Source of the DNA: JAKIWV01 sp963773945
Lineage (GTDB): Archaea > Thermoplasmatota > Thermoplasmata > Lutacidiplasmatales > UBA184
NCBI GenBank assembly: GCA_963773945.1
Contig: CAVZDD010000003.1
Coordinates: 372,001 to 436,000, forward strand
Direction of reading: 5' to 3'
Length of the DNA: 64,000 nucleotides
The position numbers and the translations under genes are program-made. The notes beneath the pieces are model-generated. The model saw nothing but the letters and a program-made list of their open reading frames with translations, made no database searches and was not told the DNA's origin. How positions within the stretch are numbered: position 1 is the stretch's first letter; each line of letters starts with the position of its first letter. Of this stretch, positions 27,932-36,279 are shown in pieces.

Positions 27932-28627
27932 GTGTCCTCGGCGCGGCGGCGTCCCTACGTTCACGTGAACTGCGCCGTCTCGCTGGACGGACGACTGGCC
28001 TTTGCCGGCGGCAAACGGGCCACGCTCTCCGGACCGCGGGACCTCGAGCGCGTTCAGGCGCTCCGGGCTGAACTCGGTACCATTCTCGTGGGCGTCGGGA
28101 CGGTGATCCTCGACGACCCCTCACTCCGCGTGCACTGGGACCTACTCCATCGAGCCCCGGGGCCCCCTCCGACTCGCGTCTGCCTCGACGGCAGCGGCCG
28201 CTTGCCCGGCGCGGCCCGGATTCTCGATGGCACTCAACCGACGATCGTCGCGACCACCGAACGCTCCCAGAGAGGATACCCGGCCTCGGTCGATACGATT
28301 GTGGCAGGCGCTGGACCGGAGGTAGACCTGCCCGTGCTCCTCGGGGCCCTCACCCGTCGTGGCCGGAAAGGATTGCTGGTCGAAGGCGGGGCTCGCGTGA
28401 TCGCGAGCTTCCTTCGCGCGGGTCTCGTCGACCGGATGACCGTCTACGTGGCTCCGGTGCTCATCGGCGGGACCACCGCGCCGTCCCTGATGGCGGGGCC
28501 CGAAAGCCACTCCCCCGACGACTGGGTCGAATTGCTCCGGGAATCGGTCGAGCCCCTCGACGGGGGCGTGTTGATCACGCTCCGACCGAGGACCCCACCG
28601 TCTGAAGCTCCGCCCGCAGAGTTATAG
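27932..28627 (+). CDS. arfC: 2,5-diamino-6-(ribosylamino)pyrimidinone 5'-phosphate reductase
   Basis: RibD C-terminal/DHFR-fold reductase of 231 aa, the archaeal NADPH-dependent enzyme of riboflavin (and F420 precursor) synthesis that reduces the ribose chain before deamination. Motifs are VHVNCAVSLDGRLA at the start, ILVGVGTVILDDPSL, LLVEGGARVIASFL and the C-terminal VDRMTVYVAPVLIGG. It has no deaminase domain, as usual in archaea. GTG 27932 lies 6 nt after the FTCD stop, so fen-FTCD-arfC form one operon. Confidence 0.9.
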   Translation: MSSARRRPYVHVNCAVSLDGRLAFAGGKRATLSGPRDLERVQALRAELGTILVGVGTVILDDPSLRVHWDLLHRAPGPPPTRVCLDGSGRLPGAARILDGTQPTIVATTERSQRGYPASVDTIVAGAGPEVDLPVLLGALTRRGRKGLLVEGGARVIASFLRAGLVDRMTVYVAPVLIGGTTAPSLMAGPESHSPDDWVELLRESVEPLDGGVLITLRPRTPPSEAPPAEL

Positions 28628-28628
28628 C
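28619..28628 (+). promoter_or_regulatory. TATA-like box of the FAH-family gene
   Basis: GAGTTATAGC overlaps the stop codon of the upstream reductase and lies about 37-46 nt before the ATG at 28665. Confidence 0.45.
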
Positions 28629-28664
28629 CGCGCCGGGTTCCGAGGCCGGCGGAAGAGTCCCGCG

Positions 28665-29666
28665 ATGAAGCTCACCCACTTCCTTCTCGCCGATCAGTTC
28701 CACTTCGGAATGATCACGGACGCGGGCGATTTCATCGACTTGGATACGGCCTGCCGCGACTACTTCGGCGTCAATCCGGTGAAGGGCGCGGACCCGAGCC
28801 GGTTCCGCGATATGCGGACCTTCTTCACCGGCGGGGCCGAATCGGTCGCGATCACGAAGAAGATCCAGGAGTACATCGACCGGCGACGGGCGATGGGGTG
28901 GACCCCCCGGGCCGCCACCGGCGCGCGGTTCTTCTTCAAGCCGGAAGAGGGCATCAAGCTCCTGGCCCCGGTCACCTCCGGAGCGAAGATCTACCTCCTG
29001 GCCTCGAATTCAAAGAGCCACCTCGCGGAACAGCAAAAAGAAGCCCCGTCCCGCCCCTATCTCTTCACCCGATTCGGGAACAGTCTGGTCGGTCCGAGCG
29101 AATCACTGGTCTTGAGCCCGCACGGACTCTTCCCGGACGTCGAGCTCGAGCTTGCGGTCGTGATCGGCCAGCGGGGCAAGCACGTTCCCGCGAGTCGCGC
29201 CATGGAGATGGTCGCTGGGTACACCATCACCCTCGACATGGGTTACCGGGACCTTCAGTACATGGCCGGTGGCGCCGTGGATTGGGTGCAGGGGAAGGGT
29301 TTCGATGCGACGATGGCCGTCGGCCCCTGGGTCGTTCCGAAGGAAGAGGTCGGCGAACCCTACCCGCTCAAGATGGAGCTCAAGGTCAACGGCACCATCC
29401 GCCAGAAGGGAGACACGACCGATTACCTGTTCCGGATCCCCGCGATCATCGAGCACCTGACCCGGGGCGTCACGCTGGAGCCCGGAGACCTGATCTCCCT
29501 CGGAACCCTCGGAGGCGTCCCGGGATTCGAATTCGGGAACGAAAGCCGTAAGCTTAAACCGGGCGATGTCGTCGAAGGCACGATCGAGCGGATCGGCGGC
29601 CTCAAGGTCGGGACGAAGGCGGAAGCCCCCCCACCGCCACCGGGCGCGCCTCCCCCCGCAGCGTAA
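28665..29666 (+). CDS. Fumarylacetoacetate hydrolase-family enzyme
   Basis: A 333-aa FAH-superfamily hydrolase or decarboxylase. Metal-binding acidic residues are in PDVELELAVVIGQRG and in the DMGYRDLQ region; further signatures are YLFRIPAIIEHLTRG, LEPGDLISLGTLGGVPGF and LKPGDVVEGTIERIG. Related enzymes hydrolyse acylpyruvates or decarboxylate oxaloacetate, so the substrate cannot be named. The Pro/Ala tail (PPPPPGAPPPAA) overlaps the convergent priS 3' end by 65 nt, and the core ends well before it. A TATA-like element overlaps the stop of the previous gene. Confidence 0.82.
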   Translation: MKLTHFLLADQFHFGMITDAGDFIDLDTACRDYFGVNPVKGADPSRFRDMRTFFTGGAESVAITKKIQEYIDRRRAMGWTPRAATGARFFFKPEEGIKLLAPVTSGAKIYLLASNSKSHLAEQQKEAPSRPYLFTRFGNSLVGPSESLVLSPHGLFPDVELELAVVIGQRGKHVPASRAMEMVAGYTITLDMGYRDLQYMAGGAVDWVQGKGFDATMAVGPWVVPKEEVGEPYPLKMELKVNGTIRQKGDTTDYLFRIPAIIEHLTRGVTLEPGDLISLGTLGGVPGFEFGNESRKLKPGDVVEGTIERIGGLKVGTKAEAPPPPPGAPPPAA

Positions 29667-30899
29667 GGAAGAGCGCCGTCGACCGGGGGACCGTCAGCCG
29701 TTCCCCTTCCTTCCCGTCCGTGGCGTCGGGGACGGTGGGATAGTCCACATCGGTCAACAGCGTCACATCCACCGGTGGAAGGCCGGCGGCCGGAACCGGT
29801 GCATCGCGGAACGGTTCGAACTGGTCGAGCGCGTCCCGCGTGAGCGGCAGGACGCGGAAGCCGGTGCCCCCATGCAGGGACCCCGGCAGGCGGATCAGCC
29901 GGTGGATGTCGGTCGTGACCGGCGCGTCCGTCTCGCCCTGCACGTTGATCCGGGCCCGGTCGAGAATCTGCGCCAAGAGCGCCGGCGGAAAGTCGATCGT
30001 CGTCACGTCGAGCGAAAGTCCTTCCCGTATGCGCCGGCCCTTGCCGTCCCGAACGAGGCGGTCCGCCCACTCGCGGGCGACGGCCTCGGTCGCGCCGGCC
30101 TCCTGCATTTCCTGGGCGGCGAGTTCCACCCCCCCCGCGTCCCACCGGGCGAGGATCTGGAAGAGCGACCGCGTTAGGCGGCCCGCCCAGCCGGGGGCGT
30201 TGGGAGGCGCGAGTCGTTGGTACGGTCGTTGGCGGGCGCCCGTCGGCCGCTCCGCCTCGGCTCCGGCGAGCTCCCCCCCGCACCCATGGACAGCGCCGGT
30301 CCCCGGTCGCTCTCGCGCATCTCGTGGACCCCTTCCCGCGGGTCCACTCCGACCCCGACGATGTACTCGACCAGTTCACGACGTTCCCCGCTCGAGAGCG
30401 GGAGCACGGCATCGGCATGCACGTGGGCGTGGAAGCCGCGGCCGCCGGAGAAGACGATCGAAACATCCCGGGCATCGAACCCGAAATCGCCGAGCAGGAA
30501 GTCGTCCACGAGATCCCGGAACCGGGAGCGGGCCAGGGTGAGCTGCTCGGCGTAGGTCTTCCCCTCGGCCTGGCGAAGATGGTCGGCGTCGAGGTCGAAG
30601 ATCAGGTCGGCCCCGAGCCACTCCTTCGCCGACATCGTGGTCGCGCTGGGGCTCCGGTAGTAGGCGGAGGAGTAGTAGACGTGACGCGGCGCCTCCTGAT
30701 CAAGAAAGCCGCGGAACTCCTCCGCCGAACGGAACGACGCGTGGCGGCGCATCAACGTCTGGACCGAGAAGGGGAACGCGGCAAATTCCCGACGCGTGAA
30801 CCGGGAGGGCGGGTCGATGTGCGCGCCGCGGTAATACGCCTGGAACTGCCGGTGCGTCCACTCGAGGGTCGGCGGGTCCAGGGCGGTGGTCTTCCCCAC
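29602..30899 (-). CDS. priS: DNA primase small (catalytic) subunit, frameshift in a G7 run near 30276
   Basis: Archaeo-eukaryotic primase catalytic subunit that makes RNA/DNA primers with PriL. Asp102 and Asp104 of the catalytic DLDADH and the SGGRGFHAHV motif lie in the 5' part, whose frame stops at 30174. The 3' part, in another frame, supplies the third acidic motif TTDIHRLIRLPGSLHGGTG and ends at 29602. The two join if one G is added to the run of seven at 30273-30279 (minus strand GCGGGGGGGAGC), giving about 432 aa with a continuous ELAGAEAERPTGARQRPYQR to SLFQILARW segment. ATG 30899 is 7 nt after the KH gene stop. Confidence 0.87.
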
Positions 30900-30906
30900 G
30901 GGTCGG

Positions 30907-31479
30907 TCACTCCGCGTCGGGAAGCTCGGAGGGGTCTAGGGCCTCGGCCCGGTTCGCCTCGGTCCGGAGTCGCGCTAGGAGATGGAAAACGGTCGAATGC
31001 TCACTGCCTCTCAGCAGCAGCTCGATGGCCTGGGTGGCACGCTCGAGTTCCTGTTCCTTGCCAATCAGCGCCACGGTGCTTCCGTAGACACTGACGGAGC
31101 AGCCCGATAGTTCCTCGAGCCGGGTACGCGCCCGTCCCGCGGTGCCGATCAGGCGCGACCGGATGCGCCACATGGAGGCCTTGGTCTGCTTGCCGGTGAC
31201 CTGCTTGATGTCGATGACGCCGAGGTAGGTATCGTCCTGAAGGAGGCGCATCGCCCGCTGGGGCGAGAATCCGCGGCCAATCGCGACAACGATGTCGCGA
31301 GCCTTAAGGGCCCCGAGGGGGTCCTCGGCCTCTGGGTCCGAGATGTTCACTACGCCATCGTCCGTGTCGATCTCGAGATGGGCCCTCGTCTGCTGTTCGA
31401 TCTGTCGACGCGTGGAGCCCCCGGGGCCGATCAACGCACCGACCCGGTCGTCGGGAATTCGCGCGAACAGCACGCTCAT
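30907..31479 (-). CDS. KH-domain RNA-binding protein (archaeal Dim2/Pno1-like)
   Basis: A 190-aa protein with two KH domains (about residues 5-70 and 90-165). The first contains IGPGGSTRRQIEQQT (GxxG loop), the second LIGTAGRARTRLEELSG and the strand VSVYGSTVALIG. In archaea and eukaryotes this family binds the 3' end of pre-16S/18S rRNA during small-subunit maturation. ATG 31479 overlaps the RIO1 stop by 4 nt. The RIO1-Dim2 pairing is a widely conserved archaeal ribosome-biogenesis operon, and priS continues it here. Confidence 0.9.
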   Translation of the reverse strand: MSVLFARIPDDRVGALIGPGGSTRRQIEQQTRAHLEIDTDDGVVNISDPEAEDPLGALKARDIVVAIGRGFSPQRAMRLLQDDTYLGVIDIKQVTGKQTKASMWRIRSRLIGTAGRARTRLEELSGCSVSVYGSTVALIGKEQELERATQAIELLLRGSEHSTVFHLLARLRTEANRAEALDPSELPDAE

Positions 31480-32324
31480 GTCGCGGCCCCCACGGACATC
31501 CGGGTCCCACCCGCCGCCTCGAAGAACTCCTTGGGGGACGTATCTACCCCCAATCGACGGAAGTACCGAGCGAAGTTGGTCGCATCGCGCTGGAGCAGTT
31601 CCTTGGCTTGCGGATGGTCCGTCGCGAGGGCCTGGGCCACATCGATGATCACGGGGCGGTCTTCCAAGACGAGCACGTTGTACGGCGACAGGTCGCCGTG
31701 GACCAAATGGGCGTTCACGACCATCCGATTCAGTTGCGCGGTCAGGTCTGCGTACACGGCCTCGGGGTCCTGAAGGACGACCTCCTGCATCGGCGGCGCG
31801 GGGAGTCCTTCCGCACCGACGAATTCCATGACCAAGACGTTCCGGAAGCAGGCATAAGGTTGGGGAACCCGCACATCTGCCGCTCGTAACTGGGTCAGGA
31901 CCGTGTGCTCCCGGCGAGTCCACGCGAAGATCATCCGTGAAGTGTTCCCCATCGCACCGACCTCTCGCCGGAGCCACTCAATCACGTAGGGGGGTACGTG
32001 CCGGAAGATCGTGTTGCCGATCCGGTAGATCTTGACAGCTCGGTAGCCCTCCGGACCGCTCGCCCGGAACACGCCGCCTTCCTTGCCGGTCGAGATTGGG
32101 TAGTCGACGCTCTGGAATTGACCCTGGTTCACGAGACGTCCGATCGCGAGCAATGTCGCGTGATCGAAGAACTCGTCGACGAGCTTCCGCTGTTGACGCT
32201 CCTTGCGACGGTCCTCTACCCGCTCGGCACGAGTCGGATAGAGCAGTTCCTCGGGATCGGGCACCCCAGGCGAAGCCCGACACGGGGCCAAAACGGTTCG
32301 CCCCCTTCGGGAGATGAAGCCCAC
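31476..32324 (-). CDS. rio1: RIO1-type serine/threonine kinase/ATPase
   Basis: Atypical kinase for small ribosomal subunit maturation, up to 282 aa. Visible are the flexible-loop and ATP region STGKEGGVFRASGPEGYRAVKIYR, the hinge VLVMEFVG, the catalytic loop HGDLSPYNVLV, and the metal-binding IIDVAQA (DFG equivalent). GTG 32324 is the longest start. TTG 32291 or GTG 32264 would also keep the whole kinase domain, and the N-terminus before LLYPTRAERV is not conserved. It leads the operon with the KH protein and priS, and is divergent from nfeD. Confidence 0.92.
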   Translation of the reverse strand: MGFISRRGRTVLAPCRASPGVPDPEELLYPTRAERVEDRRKERQQRKLVDEFFDHATLLAIGRLVNQGQFQSVDYPISTGKEGGVFRASGPEGYRAVKIYRIGNTIFRHVPPYVIEWLRREVGAMGNTSRMIFAWTRREHTVLTQLRAADVRVPQPYACFRNVLVMEFVGAEGLPAPPMQEVVLQDPEAVYADLTAQLNRMVVNAHLVHGDLSPYNVLVLEDRPVIIDVAQALATDHPQAKELLQRDATNFARYFRRLGVDTSPKEFFEAAGGTRMSVGAAT

Positions 32325-32344
32325 GACCCCTTCCGACGCCCGAA

Positions 32345-32354
32345 CCCCTTATGC
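32345..32354 (+). promoter_or_regulatory. TATA-like box of the nfeD-SPFH operon
   Basis: CCCCTTATGC sits about 32-41 nt before the ATG at 32386. Confidence 0.35.
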
Positions 32355-32385
32355 GTCCACTTTTCATCCGCCCGTGAAGGAAACC

Positions 32386-32862
32386 ATGATCGATGCCGCG
32401 AACTTGGCGATCAGCGCCACGCTGATCATCGTGGGGAGCGCACTCTTTGCGTTCGAGCTCATTCACCCTGGCGCCTGGCTCCTGATCCCCGCCTCGATCA
32501 TGATCGTCGCGGGACTTCTGTATCTGGTTCTCCCTTCGCTCCTCCTCAATTCGGCTTTCGGGCCCGCGATCGTGGTGCTCGTGGCGCTCGGCGCGGCCAT
32601 TGCGACGATCCCGTACTACCGGTGGGTGGCCCCCACCCATGAACCGATGAGCACGACCGTGCATTCGTTGAGGGGAGCTATGGGAATCGTCGTCGTCCCC
32701 GTTGTTCCCGACTCGTTGAGCGGCAAGGTCCAGATCCAATCCGAGGTCTGGTCGGCCCGTGGCGAACAAGCGATTCCGATGGGGACGCGGGTCACGGTAG
32801 TCTCCGGCGAGGGCGTGAGCGTGCTCGTTCGACCGCTCGAAGGCGCAGGAACAGAAAACTAA
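32386..32862 (+). CDS. NfeD-family membrane protein
   Basis: Short NfeD of 158 aa: TM segments at about residues 5-25, 28-50 and 54-76, with the HPGAW turn typical of NfeD, then a soluble OB-fold (about 90-155). It is the usual partner of SPFH/stomatin-like proteins in membrane microdomains. ATG 32386 follows GAAGG by 5 nt, which favours it over the in-frame upstream codon at 32314. The SPFH gene follows after 12 nt. Confidence 0.85.
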   Translation: MIDAANLAISATLIIVGSALFAFELIHPGAWLLIPASIMIVAGLLYLVLPSLLLNSAFGPAIVVLVALGAAIATIPYYRWVAPTHEPMSTTVHSLRGAMGIVVVPVVPDSLSGKVQIQSEVWSARGEQAIPMGTRVTVVSGEGVSVLVRPLEGAGTEN

Positions 32863-32874
32863 GGAAGAAGAACC

Positions 32875-34134
32875 ATGGTCGACCCGGTTGCACTCACCCT
32901 AATCTCTGTCTTTGTCGTGGCCATCATCCTGATTCTGATCAATCGGGCGGTCTACCAGATCCAGCCGTATCAGAACGGGATCGTGACCTTGCTCGGGTCC
33001 TTCAAGCGGATCCTCAATCCCGGTCTAAACATCGTGAGTCCCCTCGCCCTCGTGATCAAGCTCGACCTGCGGACGCAGGTTCTCGAGGTACCGCGACAGG
33101 AGGTCATCACCAAGGACAACTCGCCGACGAACGTCGACGCCATCATTTACATCAAGGTCGTGGACGCGCCCAAGGCAATCTTCCAGGTCCAGGACTACCA
33201 CATCGCCACCGTGGCACTCGCCCAGACGACACTCCGGTCCGTCATCGGAGACATGGAACTCGACGAGGTGCTCTACAACCGGGAACGGATCAATGCCCGA
33301 CTGCGGGACATACTCGACCAGTCCACCGACAAATGGGGGGTGCGCGTCGAAGCGGTCGAGATCAAGGAGGTCGACCCGGTCGGCCCCGTCAAGGCCGCGA
33401 TGGAGGAGCAAACCTCCGCGGAACGGCAGCGGCGGGCCGCCGTGCTGCGCGCCGACGGAGAGAAGCGGTCGGCCATTCTGGTCTCCGAGGGCCAGAAGCG
33501 ATCGCGCATTCTACAGGCCGAGGGCCTGCGGCAATCCAAGATCCTCGAAGCCGAGGGCACCCGGCTCGCGACCATCCTCGAGGCGCAGGGAGAGTCCCAA
33601 CGTCTCCGGATCCTTGCCCTCGGAGCCGGTACTTTGGACTCGAAGGCCTTGACCGTACTCTCGCTGGATACCCTCTCGAACGTGGGCAACGGACAGGCCA
33701 CGAAGATCATCTTCCCGTTCGAGCTCTCCCGCCTGATGGAGGGCGCGTCGGAGTACCTCGGCATGGCGCGAACCGTTCCTGACCGGAGCCTCAGCACGAT
33801 GGACGAGCTCGAAGCCCGGATCGGCAAGATGGACGATGTCTTGGGACCCATCCCCCGGCAAGAGGAACTGGACACCGAGATCAAATCCATCGAAGCCGAG
33901 ATCAAGGCGGAGACAGACGAATCCGTGGCGATGGTCGGTCCCATCGGCGGGACCGCCGCCCGCGCCGACACGACGGACCTCCCAGACCCCCTAGGCCAAC
34001 GCCGGTCCGCCCCTCCGCCCTCGTTCGGAGTGGCGCAGTCCTCGGGAGCGTCTCCGTCGACCGAATCCAGTGAAGGCGCCCACGACTTTACCAGTGCGAC
34101 GGACCCCCGGCGACGAAAGGCCCCGCCCAGTTAA
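32875..34134 (+). CDS. SPFH/Band-7 (stomatin-like, QmcA-type) protein
   Basis: A 419-aa membrane scaffold protein. An N-terminal TM segment (about 7-25) is followed by the SPFH domain (about 28-215: YQIQPYQNGIVTLLGSFKR, VPRQEVITKDNSPTNVDA, RLRDILDQSTDKWGVRVEAVEI). Then comes a long Glu/Ala/Arg coiled coil with repeated AEG-x-R/K units (about 180-250) and a disordered acidic/Ser/Pro tail. Such proteins oligomerise into membrane rings. Operon with nfeD is the standard arrangement. The tail (about 310-419) is longer than usual. Confidence 0.9.
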   Translation: MVDPVALTLISVFVVAIILILINRAVYQIQPYQNGIVTLLGSFKRILNPGLNIVSPLALVIKLDLRTQVLEVPRQEVITKDNSPTNVDAIIYIKVVDAPKAIFQVQDYHIATVALAQTTLRSVIGDMELDEVLYNRERINARLRDILDQSTDKWGVRVEAVEIKEVDPVGPVKAAMEEQTSAERQRRAAVLRADGEKRSAILVSEGQKRSRILQAEGLRQSKILEAEGTRLATILEAQGESQRLRILALGAGTLDSKALTVLSLDTLSNVGNGQATKIIFPFELSRLMEGASEYLGMARTVPDRSLSTMDELEARIGKMDDVLGPIPRQEELDTEIKSIEAEIKAETDESVAMVGPIGGTAARADTTDLPDPLGQRRSAPPPSFGVAQSSGASPSTESSEGAHDFTSATDPRRRKAPPS

Positions 34135-34245
34135 CGCCGCGGAGCTTCTTCCGCCCCTCGCCCTCGCACCAAGCGATTTCGGCGTCGCACCAAAAACGAG
34201 GAGGAGTCCGTCACCGTAGCGGGACCCCTAGGGGGTTCCCTGTCG

Positions 34246-35262
34246 GTGGTCCGCGCTGAATCCAGCCCCGCCGTCGACCTCGATGGGGGAGTCGTCGCCT
34301 TCAACGAGGAACGTCGGCTGGCCCCCGCAGTCGAGTCGCTCCTTCACCAGGAGCTCCCGCCCGGTGTTCGCTGGAGAACGCTCTGGATCGTGGCGAGTGG
34401 CTGCACCGACCGAACCGCCGAGGTCGCCCGATCCCTGGCGACCCGTCACCCGGAGGTCCGGGTCGTGGTCCAACCCGAACGGCGCGGAAAGGCCTCCGCG
34501 CTGGGCGAGGTCTTTCGAGAGGCCCGAGGAGACTACCTGGTCCTCCTCAACGCGGACGCCATCGCCCGGCCCGGGGCCGTTGCGGCCTTGCTACGCGCGG
34601 CGGCGCCGTTGGTTCCCCCGTATGCCGTAATGGGACATCCCGAGCCGGGGGGGCTGCCCCCGGCGGGGATGGGTACCGGCCTACGACTGCTCTGGAAACT
34701 CCATCACCGGATGCATGCGACCCTCGTCCCGTCCCGGGAGGGAACTCACCTTTCGGACGAACTCCTCCTTCTCCCCACCGATGACCTTCCCCCGCTGCCC
34801 GCGGAGGTCGTGAACGACGGCGCCTTCATCGGTGCCTGGACTCGCTCGCACGGGGGCACGCTGGCCTACGCCGCAGACGCGCGGGTCGCGATCGAGGTAC
34901 CGTGGAGCATCGGGGACCACCTCCGGCAACGGCGCAGGATCCACTTCGGTCATCGACAGGTGACCGAACTGGTCGGAGTGGCTCCCACAACGTTCGCTCG
35001 GTATCTGCTCCGGCACCCGAGTCGAGCGATGGCACTTCTCGCCTCGGAGGTCCGGGCCACTCCGGGCGGCGGAACCGCCCTCATCTGGCTCGCCTCCGCG
35101 GAGCTCGCTTCGATGGTGGCGGCGACCTGGGATCGGATGCCCCCGCGACGCAACCACCGGCTCTGGGAGACTATTCGGGAGTCAATCGACTCGCCGGTCG
35201 CATTCGATCCGACAGTCGCTCGAACTTCCGGGTCGCGAGCGCCATCCGATCGAGGCGGGTAA
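34246..35262 (+). CDS. Family 2 glycosyltransferase
   Basis: A 338-aa GT-A-fold glycosyltransferase. The nucleotide-sugar binding start is GGVVAFNEERRLAPAVESLL. The loop ASGCTDRTAEVA and a DxD-like acidic motif in LLNADAIARPGA follow, and the acceptor part contains DGAFIGAWTRSHGGTLAY and a basic HLRQRRRIHFGHRQV. No TM in the catalytic part and one weak hydrophobic stretch near the end. It opens a cluster of sugar- or lipid-modifying genes. Its 3' end overlaps the convergent nucleotidyltransferase-like gene by 92 nt. Sugar and acceptor unknown. Confidence 0.78.
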   Translation: MVRAESSPAVDLDGGVVAFNEERRLAPAVESLLHQELPPGVRWRTLWIVASGCTDRTAEVARSLATRHPEVRVVVQPERRGKASALGEVFREARGDYLVLLNADAIARPGAVAALLRAAAPLVPPYAVMGHPEPGGLPPAGMGTGLRLLWKLHHRMHATLVPSREGTHLSDELLLLPTDDLPPLPAEVVNDGAFIGAWTRSHGGTLAYAADARVAIEVPWSIGDHLRQRRRIHFGHRQVTELVGVAPTTFARYLLRHPSRAMALLASEVRATPGGGTALIWLASAELASMVAATWDRMPPRRNHRLWETIRESIDSPVAFDPTVARTSGSRAPSDRGG

Positions 35263-36112
35263 TCGTACGGAAGCTCTCTCCTTCCCGGCCCGAGCGTCGC
35301 AGTCGATAGTTGGCCCTCAGTCCCTTCAGTTGGAGATACGCAGCGACGACCGGGAACAAGACGGCGTTCAGGCAACGAACCCCGCGTGTCGCCGGGCGGG
35401 GCTCCGTCGGTTCGGGGAGGGCGGTCGATTCCCATCGAGCGTAAAGGCGGGGAGCCTCTCGCCGGAGCCAATCCCCCCGGCGCAGCAACCCGCGGTAGTA
35501 CGCCTCGCCGTGGACCGGACGCGTGACCAGGGCTTCCCGCGCGAAGAGAAATCCTCGGGGTCGGGAAAATTCACGGATCGCGGCCGGTTCGTCGAGGGTG
35601 TAATTGAAACACCACTCGGGCTCCCCGACCCCTGGAGCGGTCATTCGACGCAGCCGGAGACGCAGGAACACGTAAGCCACGAAGAGCCAGACCGCCCCGG
35701 GCCGTACGACTGTCATGAGATCGCAATCGTCCCCGTCCCGGGGATCCCCGTACGCCGTCGAGCCCGTTACCCCGAGAAAGCAGAGCCACGGTCGAGTCGC
35801 CTTCAAGTCGCTCTGGAAGAGGGCCCCGGCCGCCCGGTAGTACTCCTCCGCCCGCTCCCGACGGCGGGGGTCGAGATCCCAATCGGAAACTTCGGGCGTC
35901 AGAACACGACCTTCCGAGACCCGACTTCTGGACGGATGGGCCTGGATCCAACCCGTCAGATCCTCGACTGTCGATGGTCCATATTCGGGGAGCAGATCGA
36001 CGAGCGTCTCGAACGCCACGCCGGTCCGGAACTCCCCGGCGACATGGACCGCACCGGTCAGGCGCTCGGCCAACAGGACCTCCGGATCCGAGTCTCCCGC
36101 CGAGGTCGACAT
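35171..36112 (-). CDS. Nucleotidyltransferase-superfamily protein
   Basis: A protein of about 313 aa from ATG 36112. An N-terminal region (about 1-110), possibly a helical or winged-helix domain, is followed by a Pol-beta-type nucleotidyltransferase core: GVTGSTAYGDPRDGDDCDLM, i.e. GS then DxD, which coordinates Mg-NTP. A hydrophobic segment follows (AVWLFVAYVFLRLRLRR), so it may be membrane-associated. Downstream it has PEWCFNYTLDEPA and a C-terminal helical, basic region. Members act on nucleotides, antibiotics or lipids; target unknown. The frame is open upstream to 36184. Confidence 0.62.
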   Translation of the reverse strand: MSTSAGDSDPEVLLAERLTGAVHVAGEFRTGVAFETLVDLLPEYGPSTVEDLTGWIQAHPSRSRVSEGRVLTPEVSDWDLDPRRRERAEEYYRAAGALFQSDLKATRPWLCFLGVTGSTAYGDPRDGDDCDLMTVVRPGAVWLFVAYVFLRLRLRRMTAPGVGEPEWCFNYTLDEPAAIREFSRPRGFLFAREALVTRPVHGEAYYRGLLRRGDWLRREAPRLYARWESTALPEPTEPRPATRGVRCLNAVLFPVVAAYLQLKGLRANYRLRRSGREGESFRTITRLDRMALATRKFERLSDRMRPASRLTPE

Positions 36113-36279
36113 GGCAGCGCTCGCCCCGGATGGGTCGGTCGTGAGATGGTACTCCCTGTCGGAGGGGAGCGACCGATGGACCACCTGATTTTTGGTGCGA
36201 GAACGGAAACCGTTGGTTCAATGCCGGACACTCTGGCCGGCACCGCGAGTTCTCGCCCCCGGGTCCGAAGGGGTGTGGC

